64,000 nucleotides of DNA, taken from Nocardioidaceae bacterium (GTDB taxonomy: Bacteria > Actinomycetota > Actinomycetes > Propionibacteriales > Nocardioidaceae). The translations under genes and the position numbers were made by a program. Location: positions 1-64,000 of the forward strand of contig JAURVT010000029.1 of assembly GCA_030655315.1 (NCBI GenBank), written 5' to 3'. The stretch's first letter is position 1, and every line of letters starts with the position of its first letter. This document shows, one piece after another, positions 34,164 through 43,432 of the stretch. Below the pieces are notes generated by a model that was not told where the DNA came from, made no database searches, and saw nothing but the letters and a program-made list of their open reading frames with translations.

Positions 34164-35174
34164 TCAGGGAAGCGTGACGACCTGCGCGGCGTAGGCGAGG
34201 CCTGCGCCGAAGGCGATGAGCAGGGCGGTGTCGCCGCTGCGGGCCTGGCCGTCGGCGAGCATGCGCTCCATGGCCAGGGGGACCGAGGCCGCCGAGGTGT
34301 TGCCCGCGTCGATGATGTCGCGGGCGACCGCGACCGTCGAGGGCAGGCCCAGGGCCTTGATCATGGTGTCGGTGATGCGGTTGTTGGCCTGGTGCGGGAT
34401 GAACGCGTCGAGGTCCTCGGGCGTGATCCCGGCGGTCTCGATCGCCTCACGGGCGACCTTGGCCATCTCGTAGGAGGCCCAGCGGAACACCGCGTTGCCC
34501 TGCATGGTCAGCGTGGGCCAGGTGCGCGCGTCCTCGGCGTCCTCCCACACGGTGTCCCAGCCGGCCGTCATCGTGATGAGGTCGTGCTTGGAACCGTCCG
34601 AGCCCCACACCGTGGGGCCGATGCCGGCCACGTCGGACGCGCTGACGACGATGGCGCCCGCGCCGTCGGCGAAGATGAACGCCGAGCCGCGGTCGTGCGG
34701 ATCGGTGATGTCGGAGAGCTTCTCGACGCCCACGACCAGGACGTGGTCGGCGGTGCGGGCGCGCACCATGTCGGACGCGAGGCCGACGCCGTGGCAGAAC
34801 CCGGCGCACGCGGCCGAGATGTCGAACGCGGCGGCCGGGGTGCAGCCCAGCTCGTCGGCGATCATCGTGGCCACGGCGGGGGTCTGCATCAGGTGCGACA
34901 CGGTCGCGACGATCACGCAGCCGATGTCGGACGGGTCGAGGTCGGCCTGCTTGAGCGCCTGCTGGGCGGCCGCAACGGACATCGACTGCACCGTCTCGTC
35001 GTCGTCCGCGAAGCGGCGGGTCTCGATGCCCGAGCGGGTGCGGATCCACTCGTCGCTCGAGTCGATCTTGTCGACGATCTCGGCGTTGGGCACCAGGCGG
35101 CGCGGACGGTAGGCGCCGACGCCGCTGACCCGGCTGAACCGGTCGGCGGGACGGGGCCGCAGGACCGCGCTCAC
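34164..35174 (-). CDS. fabH: FabH, beta-ketoacyl-ACP synthase III
   Basis: A 336-residue initiating condensing enzyme. Catalytic Cys lies in DISAACAGFCHG, His in IPHQANNRI and Asn in AGNTSAAS; the WIRTRSGI segment binds CoA. It starts fatty-acid chains from acyl-CoA and malonyl-ACP. The GTG start overlaps the FabD stop by 4 bases. Confidence 0.95.
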   Translation of the reverse strand: MSAVLRPRPADRFSRVSGVGAYRPRRLVPNAEIVDKIDSSDEWIRTRSGIETRRFADDDETVQSMSVAAAQQALKQADLDPSDIGCVIVATVSHLMQTPAVATMIADELGCTPAAAFDISAACAGFCHGVGLASDMVRARTADHVLVVGVEKLSDITDPHDRGSAFIFADGAGAIVVSASDVAGIGPTVWGSDGSKHDLITMTAGWDTVWEDAEDARTWPTLTMQGNAVFRWASYEMAKVAREAIETAGITPEDLDAFIPHQANNRITDTMIKALGLPSTVAVARDIIDAGNTSAASVPLAMERMLADGQARSGDTALLIAFGAGLAYAAQVVTLP

Positions 35175-36358
35175 TGGACGGCCTCGGGGTGGAGGCGGAC
35201 CAGGGGCATGCCGGGCGCGACCGGGTCGCCGTCCTCGACGAGCAGCTCGACGACGGTGCCGCCGTGCGGCGCGCTGACCGGGATCTCGTCGCGCAGGCTG
35301 GTGACCACGCCGACCTGCTGGCCGGCCGGCAGCACCGCGCCGGAGGTCAGGGACGGGTCGAGGGTGAAGGTGCCCTTCGCCGGCGAGACGAGCAGCCGCC
35401 AGGTGGGGCTCGCGTCCATCTCGGACGAGCCCTCGGCGTGCTTGGCGACGAACGCGCGGGCGTCGTCGAGCAGGTCGGGCGTCTTGAGCGCGAACGTCTC
35501 GACGCCCTTGAGCGCGCGCTTGGCGATCCCGGTGAGCGTGCCGGCCGGGGGCACCTCGAGGATGCCGGTGACGCCGAGCTCGCGCATGGTCTCCATGCAC
35601 AGGTCCCAGCGGACGGGGTGGGCCACCTGGGTGACGATGCGCCGCAGGACGTCGTCGCCGTCGTGCACGACGTGCCCGTCGCGGTTGGAGATGAGCTTGG
35701 TGCGGGGGTCGTGCGTCGAGACCGACTGCGCGAGCCGTCCGAGGTGCTTCACGGCGGGAGCCATGTGCTCGGTGTGGAAGGCGCCGGCCACGCTCAGCGG
35801 GATCAGTCGCGCCTTGGCCGGGGCGTCGTCGCCGAAGGCCTCGAGCTGCTCGACCGTGCCGGCCGCGACGACCTGCCCGGGGCCGTTGTCGTTGGCCGGG
35901 GTGAGGCCGTGGCGCTCCAGGCTCGCGAGCACCTCGTCGCGGTCGCCGCCGAGCACGGCGGTCATCGACGTGGGCGTGCGGGCCGAGGCCTCGGCCATCG
36001 CCTTGCCGCGCTCGCGGACCAGCACCATCGCCTGCTCGGCGGTGATGACGCGCAGGCCGGCGGCCGCGGTGATCTCGCCGACGCTGTGCCCGGCGGCGGC
36101 GCCGACGGACTGGAACGCGTCGCCGGGGTGCGGGAACAGCGCCAGGGCGGACAGCATGCCGGTGGCCACGAGGAGCGGCTGGGCTACGGCGGTGTCGCGG
36201 ATGGTGTCCGCGTCGGCCTGGGTGCCGTAGTGGGCCAGGTCGAGGCCGGTGACGACGGACAGCCACTCGAGACGGCCGGCGAACGACGGGTCTTCGAGCC
36301 ACGGGGTGAGGAAGCCGGGTGTCTGGGCACCTTGGCCGGGGGCGACGATCACGAGCAC
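35171..36358 (-). CDS. fabD: FabD, malonyl-CoA:ACP transacylase with fused biotinyl-like domain
   Basis: A 395-residue protein; the family norm is about 300-320. The transacylase part has GQGAQTPG at residues 8-15, the nucleophile Ser92 in GHSVGE and the active-site His in AFHTEHM. The GTG at 36358 gives the standard start VLVIVAPGQGAQ. Residues about 335-395 add a beta-rich domain (VGVVTSLRDEIPVSAPHGGTV, then VEDGDPVAPGMPLVRL) with the biotinyl/lipoyl fold pattern. The AMKM motif is replaced by SLRD, so the lysine needed for biotinylation is missing. The fusion could tether FabD to the carboxylase encoded in the same operon; that is inference. Confidence 0.92.
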   Translation of the reverse strand: MLVIVAPGQGAQTPGFLTPWLEDPSFAGRLEWLSVVTGLDLAHYGTQADADTIRDTAVAQPLLVATGMLSALALFPHPGDAFQSVGAAAGHSVGEITAAAGLRVITAEQAMVLVRERGKAMAEASARTPTSMTAVLGGDRDEVLASLERHGLTPANDNGPGQVVAAGTVEQLEAFGDDAPAKARLIPLSVAGAFHTEHMAPAVKHLGRLAQSVSTHDPRTKLISNRDGHVVHDGDDVLRRIVTQVAHPVRWDLCMETMRELGVTGILEVPPAGTLTGIAKRALKGVETFALKTPDLLDDARAFVAKHAEGSSEMDASPTWRLLVSPAKGTFTLDPSLTSGAVLPAGQQVGVVTSLRDEIPVSAPHGGTVVELLVEDGDPVAPGMPLVRLHPEAVQ

Positions 36359-36437
36359 AGGTCCCACCCTGGCGGTTACGCACCGGTTCGCGCGCACGAC
36401 GACCCGACGAAATCCATCGGTCGACGTTGTCGGGTTC

Positions 36438-37631
36438 CTACAACTCGGTGCCGTCGCCCCCGTCGGGGCGGAGCAACGGGCCGAGCGTCAGCGCGACGCG
36501 CAGCGTGTAGCCCTCGCGTGGGTGGGCGGGCCGCAGCCCCGTCACGTCGGCGACCTTGCGCAGGCGGTAGCGGACGGTGTTGGGGTGCACGTAGAGGGCT
36601 CGGGCCGTCGCCTCGATGGAGGTGCCGGAGTCGAAGAACGATCGCACGGTGTCGACGAGAGGTGCATCACCTCGGGTCAGGGGGAGGTAGACCTCCTGGG
36701 CCAGGGCGCGACGCGCGTGCCCGTCGCCGGCCAGCGACCGCTCGACGAGCAGCTCGTCGGCCTGGACGGGCCGCGGTGCCCCCGCCCAGGCGGATGCCGA
36801 GCGCCAGGCCGCGGTGGCCGAGCGGGCCGAGCGGTAGGCGGTGCGCAGGTCGTCGGCGCGGGGGCCGACCACCACCGGGCCCGGGCCGAAGCTGTCGACG
36901 ACGCTCCTCCCGGCTTTGTCGATGTCGTCCACATCACCGAGGATCACGACCAGGCGGTCGCCCTGCACCGACGAGAGCGCCTCCAGGCCCGCCAGACGGG
37001 CCGCCCGGTGCACCGACTCGACGACGCCGCCCGTCCCGCCGTCGGTGGCGCCGGTGGGCGGCGCGTCGCCGATGACGACCGTGACGGCGCCGCGGGACGA
37101 CCACCCGACGGCCGCCGCGCGGGACGCGATGGTCTCGTCGGTCTCGCCGCGCAGCACCGAGTCGACCACGAGCGCCTCGAGCCGCGCGTCCCAGGCTCCC
37201 CGGGCCTCGGCGGCTCGGGCGTAGACGTCGGCGGCCGCGAAGGCGATCTCACGGGCGTAGAGCGCGATCTCGAGCCGGATCGCGGCGTGGTCGGCCGGGT
37301 CGAACAGGCGCTCCACCTGCGACTCGACGAGGTCGATCGTGGTGCGCACCATCGACACCGCCTGCTGCAGCGTCACGACGCGGGCGAGCGCCCGGGGGGC
37401 GGCCCCGAACGGGTCGACGGGGGTCTCGGCGCCGGGGTCGGGGGCCCGCAGCCAGCCGATCATCCCCGAGATGCCGCCGTGCGCGATCGAGCCGATCCAC
37501 GAGCGGTGCTGCGCGTCGAGCTGGGCGAACCAGGGAAGGGTCGCGTCCATCCGGGCGAGGGCGGACGTGGTGAGCTCGCCGAGCGCGCCCTCGAGCACCT
37601 CGGCCCACCGCTGCCGCGTCTCCTGCACCAC
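36438..37631 (-). CDS. fasR: FasR, PucR-type activator of the FAS-II operon
   Basis: A 397-residue regulator. The N-terminal and central parts match the PucR/CdaR-type sensory layout (VVIGDAPPTG region), and the C-terminus has the PucR HTH SIEATARALYVHPNTVRYRLRKV (residues about 345-367). In Streptomyces coelicolor FasR is encoded directly upstream of fabD-fabH-acpP-fabF and activates it; the same order and strand are seen here, with a 79-base gap to fabD that should contain its binding site. Confidence 0.88.
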   Translation of the reverse strand: MVQETRQRWAEVLEGALGELTTSALARMDATLPWFAQLDAQHRSWIGSIAHGGISGMIGWLRAPDPGAETPVDPFGAAPRALARVVTLQQAVSMVRTTIDLVESQVERLFDPADHAAIRLEIALYAREIAFAAADVYARAAEARGAWDARLEALVVDSVLRGETDETIASRAAAVGWSSRGAVTVVIGDAPPTGATDGGTGGVVESVHRAARLAGLEALSSVQGDRLVVILGDVDDIDKAGRSVVDSFGPGPVVVGPRADDLRTAYRSARSATAAWRSASAWAGAPRPVQADELLVERSLAGDGHARRALAQEVYLPLTRGDAPLVDTVRSFFDSGTSIEATARALYVHPNTVRYRLRKVADVTGLRPAHPREGYTLRVALTLGPLLRPDGGDGTEL

Positions 37632-37754
37632 GTCCCCAACCTAGCCCGCGCCCGGCCGAGACGACCGTGAGGCTGCCAGGAGGTGGACGGACGGTTACCC
37701 TGGCAGGACCGACCGTCTGCATGGCGTAGGCGTGTGGACCTCTCGGAGGACCCG

Positions 37755-38717
37755 ATGGCCGTCGCCACCCGTACCGACGATCCCTGTCCGCTGCAGGAGG
37801 TCGTGGTCCACGGCCACCGTCGCGCGTACCGGATGACGGGCGAGGGACCGGTCTTGCTCCTGCTGCACGGTCTCGGCTGCGACTCCAGCACCTGGCTGCC
37901 CGTGATCCCCGAGCTGGCGAGGCACTTCACGGTGCTGGCGCCCGACCTGCTGGGCCACGGCGCGTCCGACAAGCCGCAGGGCGACTACTCGATCGCGGGC
38001 TACGCCAACGGCATGCGCGACCTGCTGACGGTGCTCGGCATCGACCGCGTCACCGTGGTGGGCCACAGCTTCGGCGGGGGCGTCGCCATGCAGTTCGGCT
38101 ACCAGTTCCCCGAGCGCACCGAGCGCATCTGCCTGGTGGCCCCGGGCGGGCTCGGCGCCGAGGTGTCCCCGATCATCCGCGCGCTCACCATCCCCGGCGC
38201 GGGCGCGGTGTGCGCCGCCGCGGCCGCTGCGCCGCTGCGCCCCCTGGTCCGCGGCGCCCTCCACGCCCTCGCGGCGACGGGGTCGTCCTACACCCGAGAC
38301 CTCGACGAGGTCGCCGGCGTGTACACCGCGATGTGCGACCCGGGCGGACGTCGGGCGATCCGCCAGGTCACCAGCCACGTCGTCGACTGGCGCGGGCAGA
38401 TCCTGTCGATGACCGACCGCGCCTACCTCGCGCAGCTGGTGCCCCTGTGCGTCGTGTGGGGCGAGCAGGACCACGTGATCCCGGCCCGTCACGCCTTCAC
38501 GGCCGCCACGCACGTCGCCGACTCCGAGGTGCACGTGTTCGCCGACTCGGGCCACTTCCCGCACAAGGACCACCCCGAGCGGTTCGCCAGCACCCTCGTC
38601 GACTTCGTCGAGGGCCACGCGCCGGCCCGGTACCACCGGGGACGTTGGCGCCAGATGCTCAAGCGCGGCGACCGCGCCCAGCTCTCCGCCGTCGCGGCGC
38701 AGACCGTCACCGCCTGA
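37755..38717 (+). CDS. Alpha/beta-hydrolase
   Basis: A 320-residue alpha/beta-hydrolase. LLLHGLGCDSSTW forms the oxyanion region, the nucleophile Ser lies in VVGHSFGGGVA (about residue 98), Asp in WGEQDHVIP, and His in DSGHFPHKDHPE. The ATG at 37755 has GGAGGA four bases upstream; the open frame extends further back without a site. A C-terminal basic tail (RGRWRQMLKRGDRAQ) is unusual and could bind membrane or nucleic acid. It resembles lipase/esterase-type members. Substrate unknown. Confidence 0.87.
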   Translation: MAVATRTDDPCPLQEVVVHGHRRAYRMTGEGPVLLLLHGLGCDSSTWLPVIPELARHFTVLAPDLLGHGASDKPQGDYSIAGYANGMRDLLTVLGIDRVTVVGHSFGGGVAMQFGYQFPERTERICLVAPGGLGAEVSPIIRALTIPGAGAVCAAAAAAPLRPLVRGALHALAATGSSYTRDLDEVAGVYTAMCDPGGRRAIRQVTSHVVDWRGQILSMTDRAYLAQLVPLCVVWGEQDHVIPARHAFTAATHVADSEVHVFADSGHFPHKDHPERFASTLVDFVEGHAPARYHRGRWRQMLKRGDRAQLSAVAAQTVTA

Positions 38718-38720
38718 GGC

Positions 38721-39806
38721 TCAGGCCTCCTGCAGCGCCGCCTCGCGCTTGCGGTTGCGCGCGGACACCGCGGAGTTCCCGGTGACCAGGGCGCCGATGT
38801 AGACCGAGAGCCAGCCGATGAACATCCCGGCGATGTCGTCGGCGATGAAGTGCCAGCCGAAGTAGAGCGTCGCGGTGATGGTGAGGGCGAAGTAGACCCA
38901 CGCGAACCAGCGCACGTAGCGGTGGATGCCCACGCGCACCAGGAACAGGCAGACCATGAAGACGACCGACGTGTGCAGCGAGGCGAACCCGGCGATGCCG
39001 TGGATCTTCTCGGTGCCCCACGGGTCCTCGAGGACGTCGATCCGAGCGGTGAACAGGCTGCTCTGCAGGTTGGTCACCGAGGTCTCGGCAAGGTCGGCGT
39101 AGCGCTGCGGCTCGGAGAAGGCCGGGCCGAGCGAGGGGAAGATGTAGTAGCTGCAGACGCCCAGGATCCAGTTCAGGCACAGCGCCGTGGAGTACCAGGC
39201 GCCGCGCGAGAGGTCGCGGTTCCAGACGAGCATCGCCGCGAGCGAGGCGGGCACGACGATCAGGTAGCTGACGTACACGAACGCGAGCACGTGCGCGGCG
39301 TAGTCGGTGCCCAGCAGCCCGTGCAGGATCCGCTCGGGCGGGTGGTTGAACATCAGGAAGTAGTCGACCCGGAACAGCCAGTGGTCGTCGATCGTGTCGG
39401 ACCGGACGAACGGCAGGAAGCTCTTGAGGTTCCGGTAGCAGACGTAGCAGATGTAGAAGATGATCAGGCCGGTCGCGATGTACGCGAGGCGGCGCCAGGT
39501 CCACTCGTACTTGACGATGGCGACGGCCTCGGGCCAGACGCGCCACGACCGGGCCCGCCACAGGGCCTGCAGGAAGATGCCGCCGGCGATGAACGAGATG
39601 CCCATGACGGGCAGCCGGACGTACGCGGGGCCGAGGAATCCCTCGGGGTCGCGCAGCGGGAGGTTCAGGTACTGCGCCGAGCCCAGGGTGACGACCAGGA
39701 CGACGGCCGACAGCACCACCGCGAAGGTGTAGGGCCAGGCACGCACGGCAGCCAGACGACCGGTCCCCACAGGACGGTCCACGGACGTGTCTTCCCGGGT
39801 CACCAC
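38721..39806 (-). CDS. PAP2-superfamily integral membrane protein (inositol phosphotransferase-like)
   Basis: A 361-residue membrane protein with about eight hydrophobic segments. The C-terminal half shows the PAP2 lipid-phosphatase motifs in the Aur1/Ipt1-like arrangement: FASLHTSVVF carrying the first His, and GWHFIADD carrying the second His. The N-terminal segments are specific to this subgroup, which includes actinobacterial enzymes of membrane phospholipid or lipoarabinomannan metabolism. It lies downstream of the aceE terminator with its own start. Confidence 0.85.
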   Translation of the reverse strand: MVTREDTSVDRPVGTGRLAAVRAWPYTFAVVLSAVVLVVTLGSAQYLNLPLRDPEGFLGPAYVRLPVMGISFIAGGIFLQALWRARSWRVWPEAVAIVKYEWTWRRLAYIATGLIIFYICYVCYRNLKSFLPFVRSDTIDDHWLFRVDYFLMFNHPPERILHGLLGTDYAAHVLAFVYVSYLIVVPASLAAMLVWNRDLSRGAWYSTALCLNWILGVCSYYIFPSLGPAFSEPQRYADLAETSVTNLQSSLFTARIDVLEDPWGTEKIHGIAGFASLHTSVVFMVCLFLVRVGIHRYVRWFAWVYFALTITATLYFGWHFIADDIAGMFIGWLSVYIGALVTGNSAVSARNRKREAALQEA

Positions 39807-39811
39807 CCGGA

Positions 39812-39851
39812 CATCCTAGCGGCGCGACGCAACCCGTCGCGCCGCCGGATG
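39812..39851 (-). terminator. Terminator of aceE
   Basis: The perfect stem CGGCGCGACG/CGTCGCGCCG (39820-39829 with 39835-39844, loop CAACC) is flanked by the outer pair CATCC/GGATG. It lies 24 bases downstream of the aceE stop on the minus strand and just before the PAP2 gene. Confidence 0.75.
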
Positions 39852-39874
39852 CTCACCTGTCCGTCACCTGGACG

Positions 39875-42637
39875 TCACGCGTCCCCACCCTCCTGGGGGA
39901 CGCCCGCGACCGCGGTGGGGTCGCCGAGCGAGAAGCGCTCGTAGGCCTCGGTCACCGTCGACGTCTTGACGTCGCCCTCGGCGGCCAGCGTCTGCAGCGC
40001 GCTGACCACGATCGAGGCCGCGTCGACCTGGAAGAACCGTCGGGCCGCCGCGCGGGTGTCGGCGAAGCCGAACCCGTCGGTGCCGAGGGACTGCCAGCGC
40101 TGGGGGACCCAGCGCGAGATCTGGTCGGGGACGGCGCGCATGTAGTCGCTCACCGCGAGGACCGGCCCGGGCGCGTCGCCCAGCAGCGACGTCACGTAAG
40201 GCACGCGGGCCTCGGCGTCGGGGTGGTTGAGGTTCCACTTCTCGGCCGCGACGGCGTCACGGTTGAGCTCGTTCCAGGACGTCACCGACCAGACGTCGGC
40301 GGCGACGCCGTAGTCGTCGGCCAGGATCTGCTGGGCCTCGAGCGCCCACGGCACCGAGACGCCGGACGCCATCAGCTGCACGCGGGGGGCGTGCTCGTCC
40401 TGCAGCTGGGCCCGACGGAACACGTAGGCGCCGCGCAGGATGCCCTCGACGTCGATGCCGTCGGCCTGGGCCGGCTGCACGACGGGCTCGTTGTAGACCG
40501 TGAGGTAGAAGATCACGTCCTCGCCCTGCGGGTGCTCCTCGGTGGAGCCGTACATCCGGGCCAGGCCCGACTGCACGATGTGGCTGACCTCGTAGCCCCA
40601 GGCCGGGTCGTAGTGCACGACGGCCGGGTTGGACGAGGCGAGCAGCGGCGAGTGGCCGTCGGCGTGCTGCAGGCCCTCACCGGTGAGCGTCGTGCGGCCG
40701 GCGGTGGCGCCGACGAGGAAGCCGCGGGACAGCTGGTCGGCCATCGCCCAGATCGAGTCGCCGGTGCGCTGGAACCCGAACATCGAGTAGAAGATGTAGA
40801 ACGGGATCATCGCCTCGCCGTGGGTCGAGTACGACCCGCCGGCGGCGATCGCCGAGCCCATGGCGCCGGCCTCGCTGATGCCCTCGTGGAGCAGCTGGCC
40901 CTTCTCGGACTCCTTGTACGCCAGCAGCATCTTGCCGTCGACGGACTCGTAGGTCTGTCCGTGCGGGCTGTAGACCTTGGCGGTCGGGAACATCGAGTCC
41001 ATGCCGAACGTGCGGTACTCGTCGGGCGCGATCGGGACGATGCGCTGGCCGATCTCCTTGTCCTTCATCAGGTCGCGGAGGAGTCGGACGAAGGCCATCG
41101 TCGTGGCGATCTGCTGCTTGCCCGAGCCGCCCTTGAGCTCGGCGTACATCTCGTCGCCGGGCAGCACGAGCTGCTTGGAGCGGTTGACCCGCTTGGGCAC
41201 CGAGCCACCGAGCTGCTTGCGGCGGTCGAGCATGTACTGGATGTGCTCGTGGTCGCGACCGGGGTGGAAGAAGGGCGCGACGTCGGCGTCGTCGATCTCG
41301 GCGTCCGTGATCGGCAGGTAGAGCCGGTCGCGGAACTTCTTGAGGTCGGCCTTGGTCAGCTTCTTCATCTGGTGGGTGGCGTTCTTGCCCTCCAGCGAGT
41401 CGATCGTCCAGCCCTTGACGGTGTGGGCGAGGATCACGGTCGGCTGGCCGACGTGCTCGGTGGCCGCCTTGAAGGCCGCGTAGACCTTGCGGTAGTCGTG
41501 ACCGCCGCGGGGGAGCTTCTCGATCTGCTCGTCGCTCAGGTGCTCGACCATCTTCGCCAGGCGCGGGTCGGCGCCGAAGAAGGTGTCGCGGACGTGGGCG
41601 CCGTCGGCGATCGACAGCGTCTGGAACTGGCCGTCGGGCGTGCGGTTCATCTGGTTGACCAGGGCACCGTCGACGTCGCGGGCGAGGAGGTCGTCCCACT
41701 CACGGCCCCAGACGACCTTGATGACGTTCCAGCCGGCGCCGCGGAACGTCGACTCCAGCTCCTGGATGATCTTGCCGTTGCCGCGGACGGGTCCGTCGAG
41801 CTGCTGCAGGTTGCAGTTGATGACGAACGTGAGGTTGTCGAGCTCCTCGCGGGCCGCGACGCCGATGGCGCCGAGCGACTCGGGCTCGGCCATCTCGCCG
41901 TCGCCCAGGAACGCCCAGACGTGCTGCTGGCTGGTGTCCTTGATGCCGCGGTGCTGCAGGTAGCGGTTGAAGCGCGCCTGGTAGATCGAGTGGATCGCGG
42001 TGAGCCCCATCGAGACGGTGGGGAACTCCCAGAAGTCGCTCATCAGGCGGGGGTGCGGGTAGGACGACAGGCCCTTGCCGACGCCCTGCGAGACCTCCTG
42101 GCGGAACCGGTCGAGCTGGTCCTCGTCGAGGCGGCCCTCCAGGTAGGCGCGGGCGTAGACACCGGGGGAGGCGTGGCCCTGGATGTAGATCTGGTCGCCG
42201 CCGCCGGGGTGCTCCTTGCCCTTGAAGAAGTGGTTGAAGCCCACCTCGTACAGGCTGGCCGCCGACTGGTAGGTGGCGATGTGCCCGCCGACGCCGAGGC
42301 CGGGACGGTTGGCGCGCGACACCATCACCGCCGCGTTCCAGCGGATGTAGGCGCGGATGCGGCGCTCGATGTCCTCGTTGCCGGGGAACCAGGGCTCGCG
42401 CTCGGGCGGGATGGTGTTGATGTAGTCGGTGCTGCGCAGGGCGGGCACGCCCACGTTGCGCTCGCGCGCGCGCTCGAGGAGCCGCAGCATCACGTACCGG
42501 GCACGGTCGCGACCGCGCTCGCTGATCATCGACTCGAGGGAGTCCACCCACTCGGTGGTCTCGTCGGGGTCGATGTCGGGGAGCTGGGTGGGGAGTCCCT
42601 CGTGAATGACGGGGGGTCGCTCCGGTGAAGAGGCCAC
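39875..42637 (-). CDS. aceE: AceE, pyruvate dehydrogenase E1 component (homodimeric)
   Basis: A 920-residue thiamine-dependent E1 enzyme of the homodimeric type, the usual size for actinobacteria. The thiamine-diphosphate motif is [10 protein letters not shown] followed about 27 residues later by NCN (near residues 265-300). It decarboxylates pyruvate and passes acetyl groups to the lipoyl E2, feeding acetyl-CoA to the nearby FAS-II genes. GTG 42637 is chosen because AAGGA lies six bases upstream; the longer open frame is less likely. Confidence 0.95.
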   Translation of the reverse strand: MASSPERPPVIHEGLPTQLPDIDPDETTEWVDSLESMISERGRDRARYVMLRLLERARERNVGVPALRSTDYINTIPPEREPWFPGNEDIERRIRAYIRWNAAVMVSRANRPGLGVGGHIATYQSAASLYEVGFNHFFKGKEHPGGGDQIYIQGHASPGVYARAYLEGRLDEDQLDRFRQEVSQGVGKGLSSYPHPRLMSDFWEFPTVSMGLTAIHSIYQARFNRYLQHRGIKDTSQQHVWAFLGDGEMAEPESLGAIGVAAREELDNLTFVINCNLQQLDGPVRGNGKIIQELESTFRGAGWNVIKVVWGREWDDLLARDVDGALVNQMNRTPDGQFQTLSIADGAHVRDTFFGADPRLAKMVEHLSDEQIEKLPRGGHDYRKVYAAFKAATEHVGQPTVILAHTVKGWTIDSLEGKNATHQMKKLTKADLKKFRDRLYLPITDAEIDDADVAPFFHPGRDHEHIQYMLDRRKQLGGSVPKRVNRSKQLVLPGDEMYAELKGGSGKQQIATTMAFVRLLRDLMKDKEIGQRIVPIAPDEYRTFGMDSMFPTAKVYSPHGQTYESVDGKMLLAYKESEKGQLLHEGISEAGAMGSAIAAGGSYSTHGEAMIPFYIFYSMFGFQRTGDSIWAMADQLSRGFLVGATAGRTTLTGEGLQHADGHSPLLASSNPAVVHYDPAWGYEVSHIVQSGLARMYGSTEEHPQGEDVIFYLTVYNEPVVQPAQADGIDVEGILRGAYVFRRAQLQDEHAPRVQLMASGVSVPWALEAQQILADDYGVAADVWSVTSWNELNRDAVAAEKWNLNHPDAEARVPYVTSLLGDAPGPVLAVSDYMRAVPDQISRWVPQRWQSLGTDGFGFADTRAAARRFFQVDAASIVVSALQTLAAEGDVKTSTVTEAYERFSLGDPTAVAGVPQEGGDA

Positions 42638-42896
42638 GGTCGTCCTTCCGGTGCTGCTGTGGAGGCGAGCCTGGTGGGCCCGCTCGGGGTCGTGGAGGTG
42701 CAGGGTGCGCACCACTCCCCATCCTGTCACTGCCCGCCGCGGCATTCATCCCTACCGGCTGGTAGCCCACGCACGGGGGCGAATCTGGGGCGAAGGGGGC
42801 CCGCCGTCACGAGGTGGCGCTAGTGTGAGCCGCCAGAGCCGCCCGGCCGGGTGGTGGACGTGGCGACCTCCGAGTCGTCTGGCGAAGGAGGCAGAG

Positions 42897-43325
42897 GTGA
42901 GCGCGACCGCGCGCGACGCGGACGGACCTCAGCTCGCACAGCACCTGGGCTTTCAGCCCGGCACCGTGGTGCAGGAGCTGGGGTGGGACGAGGACGTCGA
43001 CGACGACCTCCGTCTGGCGATCGAGGACCTGACCGGCAACGAGCTGGTCGACGGTGAGTACGGGGACGTCGTGAGCGGTGTCCTGTTCTGGTGGCGCGAC
43101 GGCGACGGCGACCTGGTCGACGCGCTCGTGGACTCCCTGCGCGACCTGGACGAGGGGGGCGGCGTCTGGCTGCTCACCCCCAAGGTGGGCCGTGACGGCT
43201 ACGTCGACAACGCCGACATCGCCGAGGCCGCCCCCGTGGCCGGCCTGGTGACCACCACGACCTCGTCGGCCGGTGCCGACTGGGCGGCGACCCGACTCGC
43301 GGCACCCAAGGGGCAGCGCGGCTGA
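42897..43325 (+). CDS. DUF3052 family protein
   Basis: A 142-residue acidic protein of the actinobacterial DUF3052 family, recognised from LGFQPGTVVQELGWDEDVDDDLR and the downstream WRDGDGDLVDALVDSL. The GTG start has GAAGGAGG six bases upstream, a strong site. Function unknown; family members often lie beside aceE, as here, where it is divergent from aceE. Confidence 0.85.
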   Translation: MSATARDADGPQLAQHLGFQPGTVVQELGWDEDVDDDLRLAIEDLTGNELVDGEYGDVVSGVLFWWRDGDGDLVDALVDSLRDLDEGGGVWLLTPKVGRDGYVDNADIAEAAPVAGLVTTTTSSAGADWAATRLAAPKGQRG

Positions 43326-43350
43326 CCCGACGGGTGTGACCGGCGACCCG

Positions 43351-43380
43351 TTGTCGCGGAACCGCCTGCCCACCTATGGT
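43351..43380 (+). promoter_or_regulatory. Candidate promoter of the acyl-CoA synthetase gene
   Basis: TTGTCG (43351-43356) and TATGGT (43375-43380) are 18 bases apart, a fair vegetative-sigma promoter 53 bases before the start codon. Confidence 0.45.
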
Positions 43381-43399
43381 GTAACTCCCGTTTACTTTC

Positions 43400-43415
43400 G
43401 CGACCGCGCGGTCGC
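43400..43415. promoter_or_regulatory. 16-bp perfect palindrome in the acyl-CoA synthetase leader
   Basis: GCGACCGCGCGGTCGC is fully self-complementary and lies about 15-20 bases after the predicted transcription start, a common operator position for TetR-type lipid regulators. No such regulator is encoded in the window. Confidence 0.4.
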
Positions 43416-43432
43416 CTCATGCTGGGAGCGCC

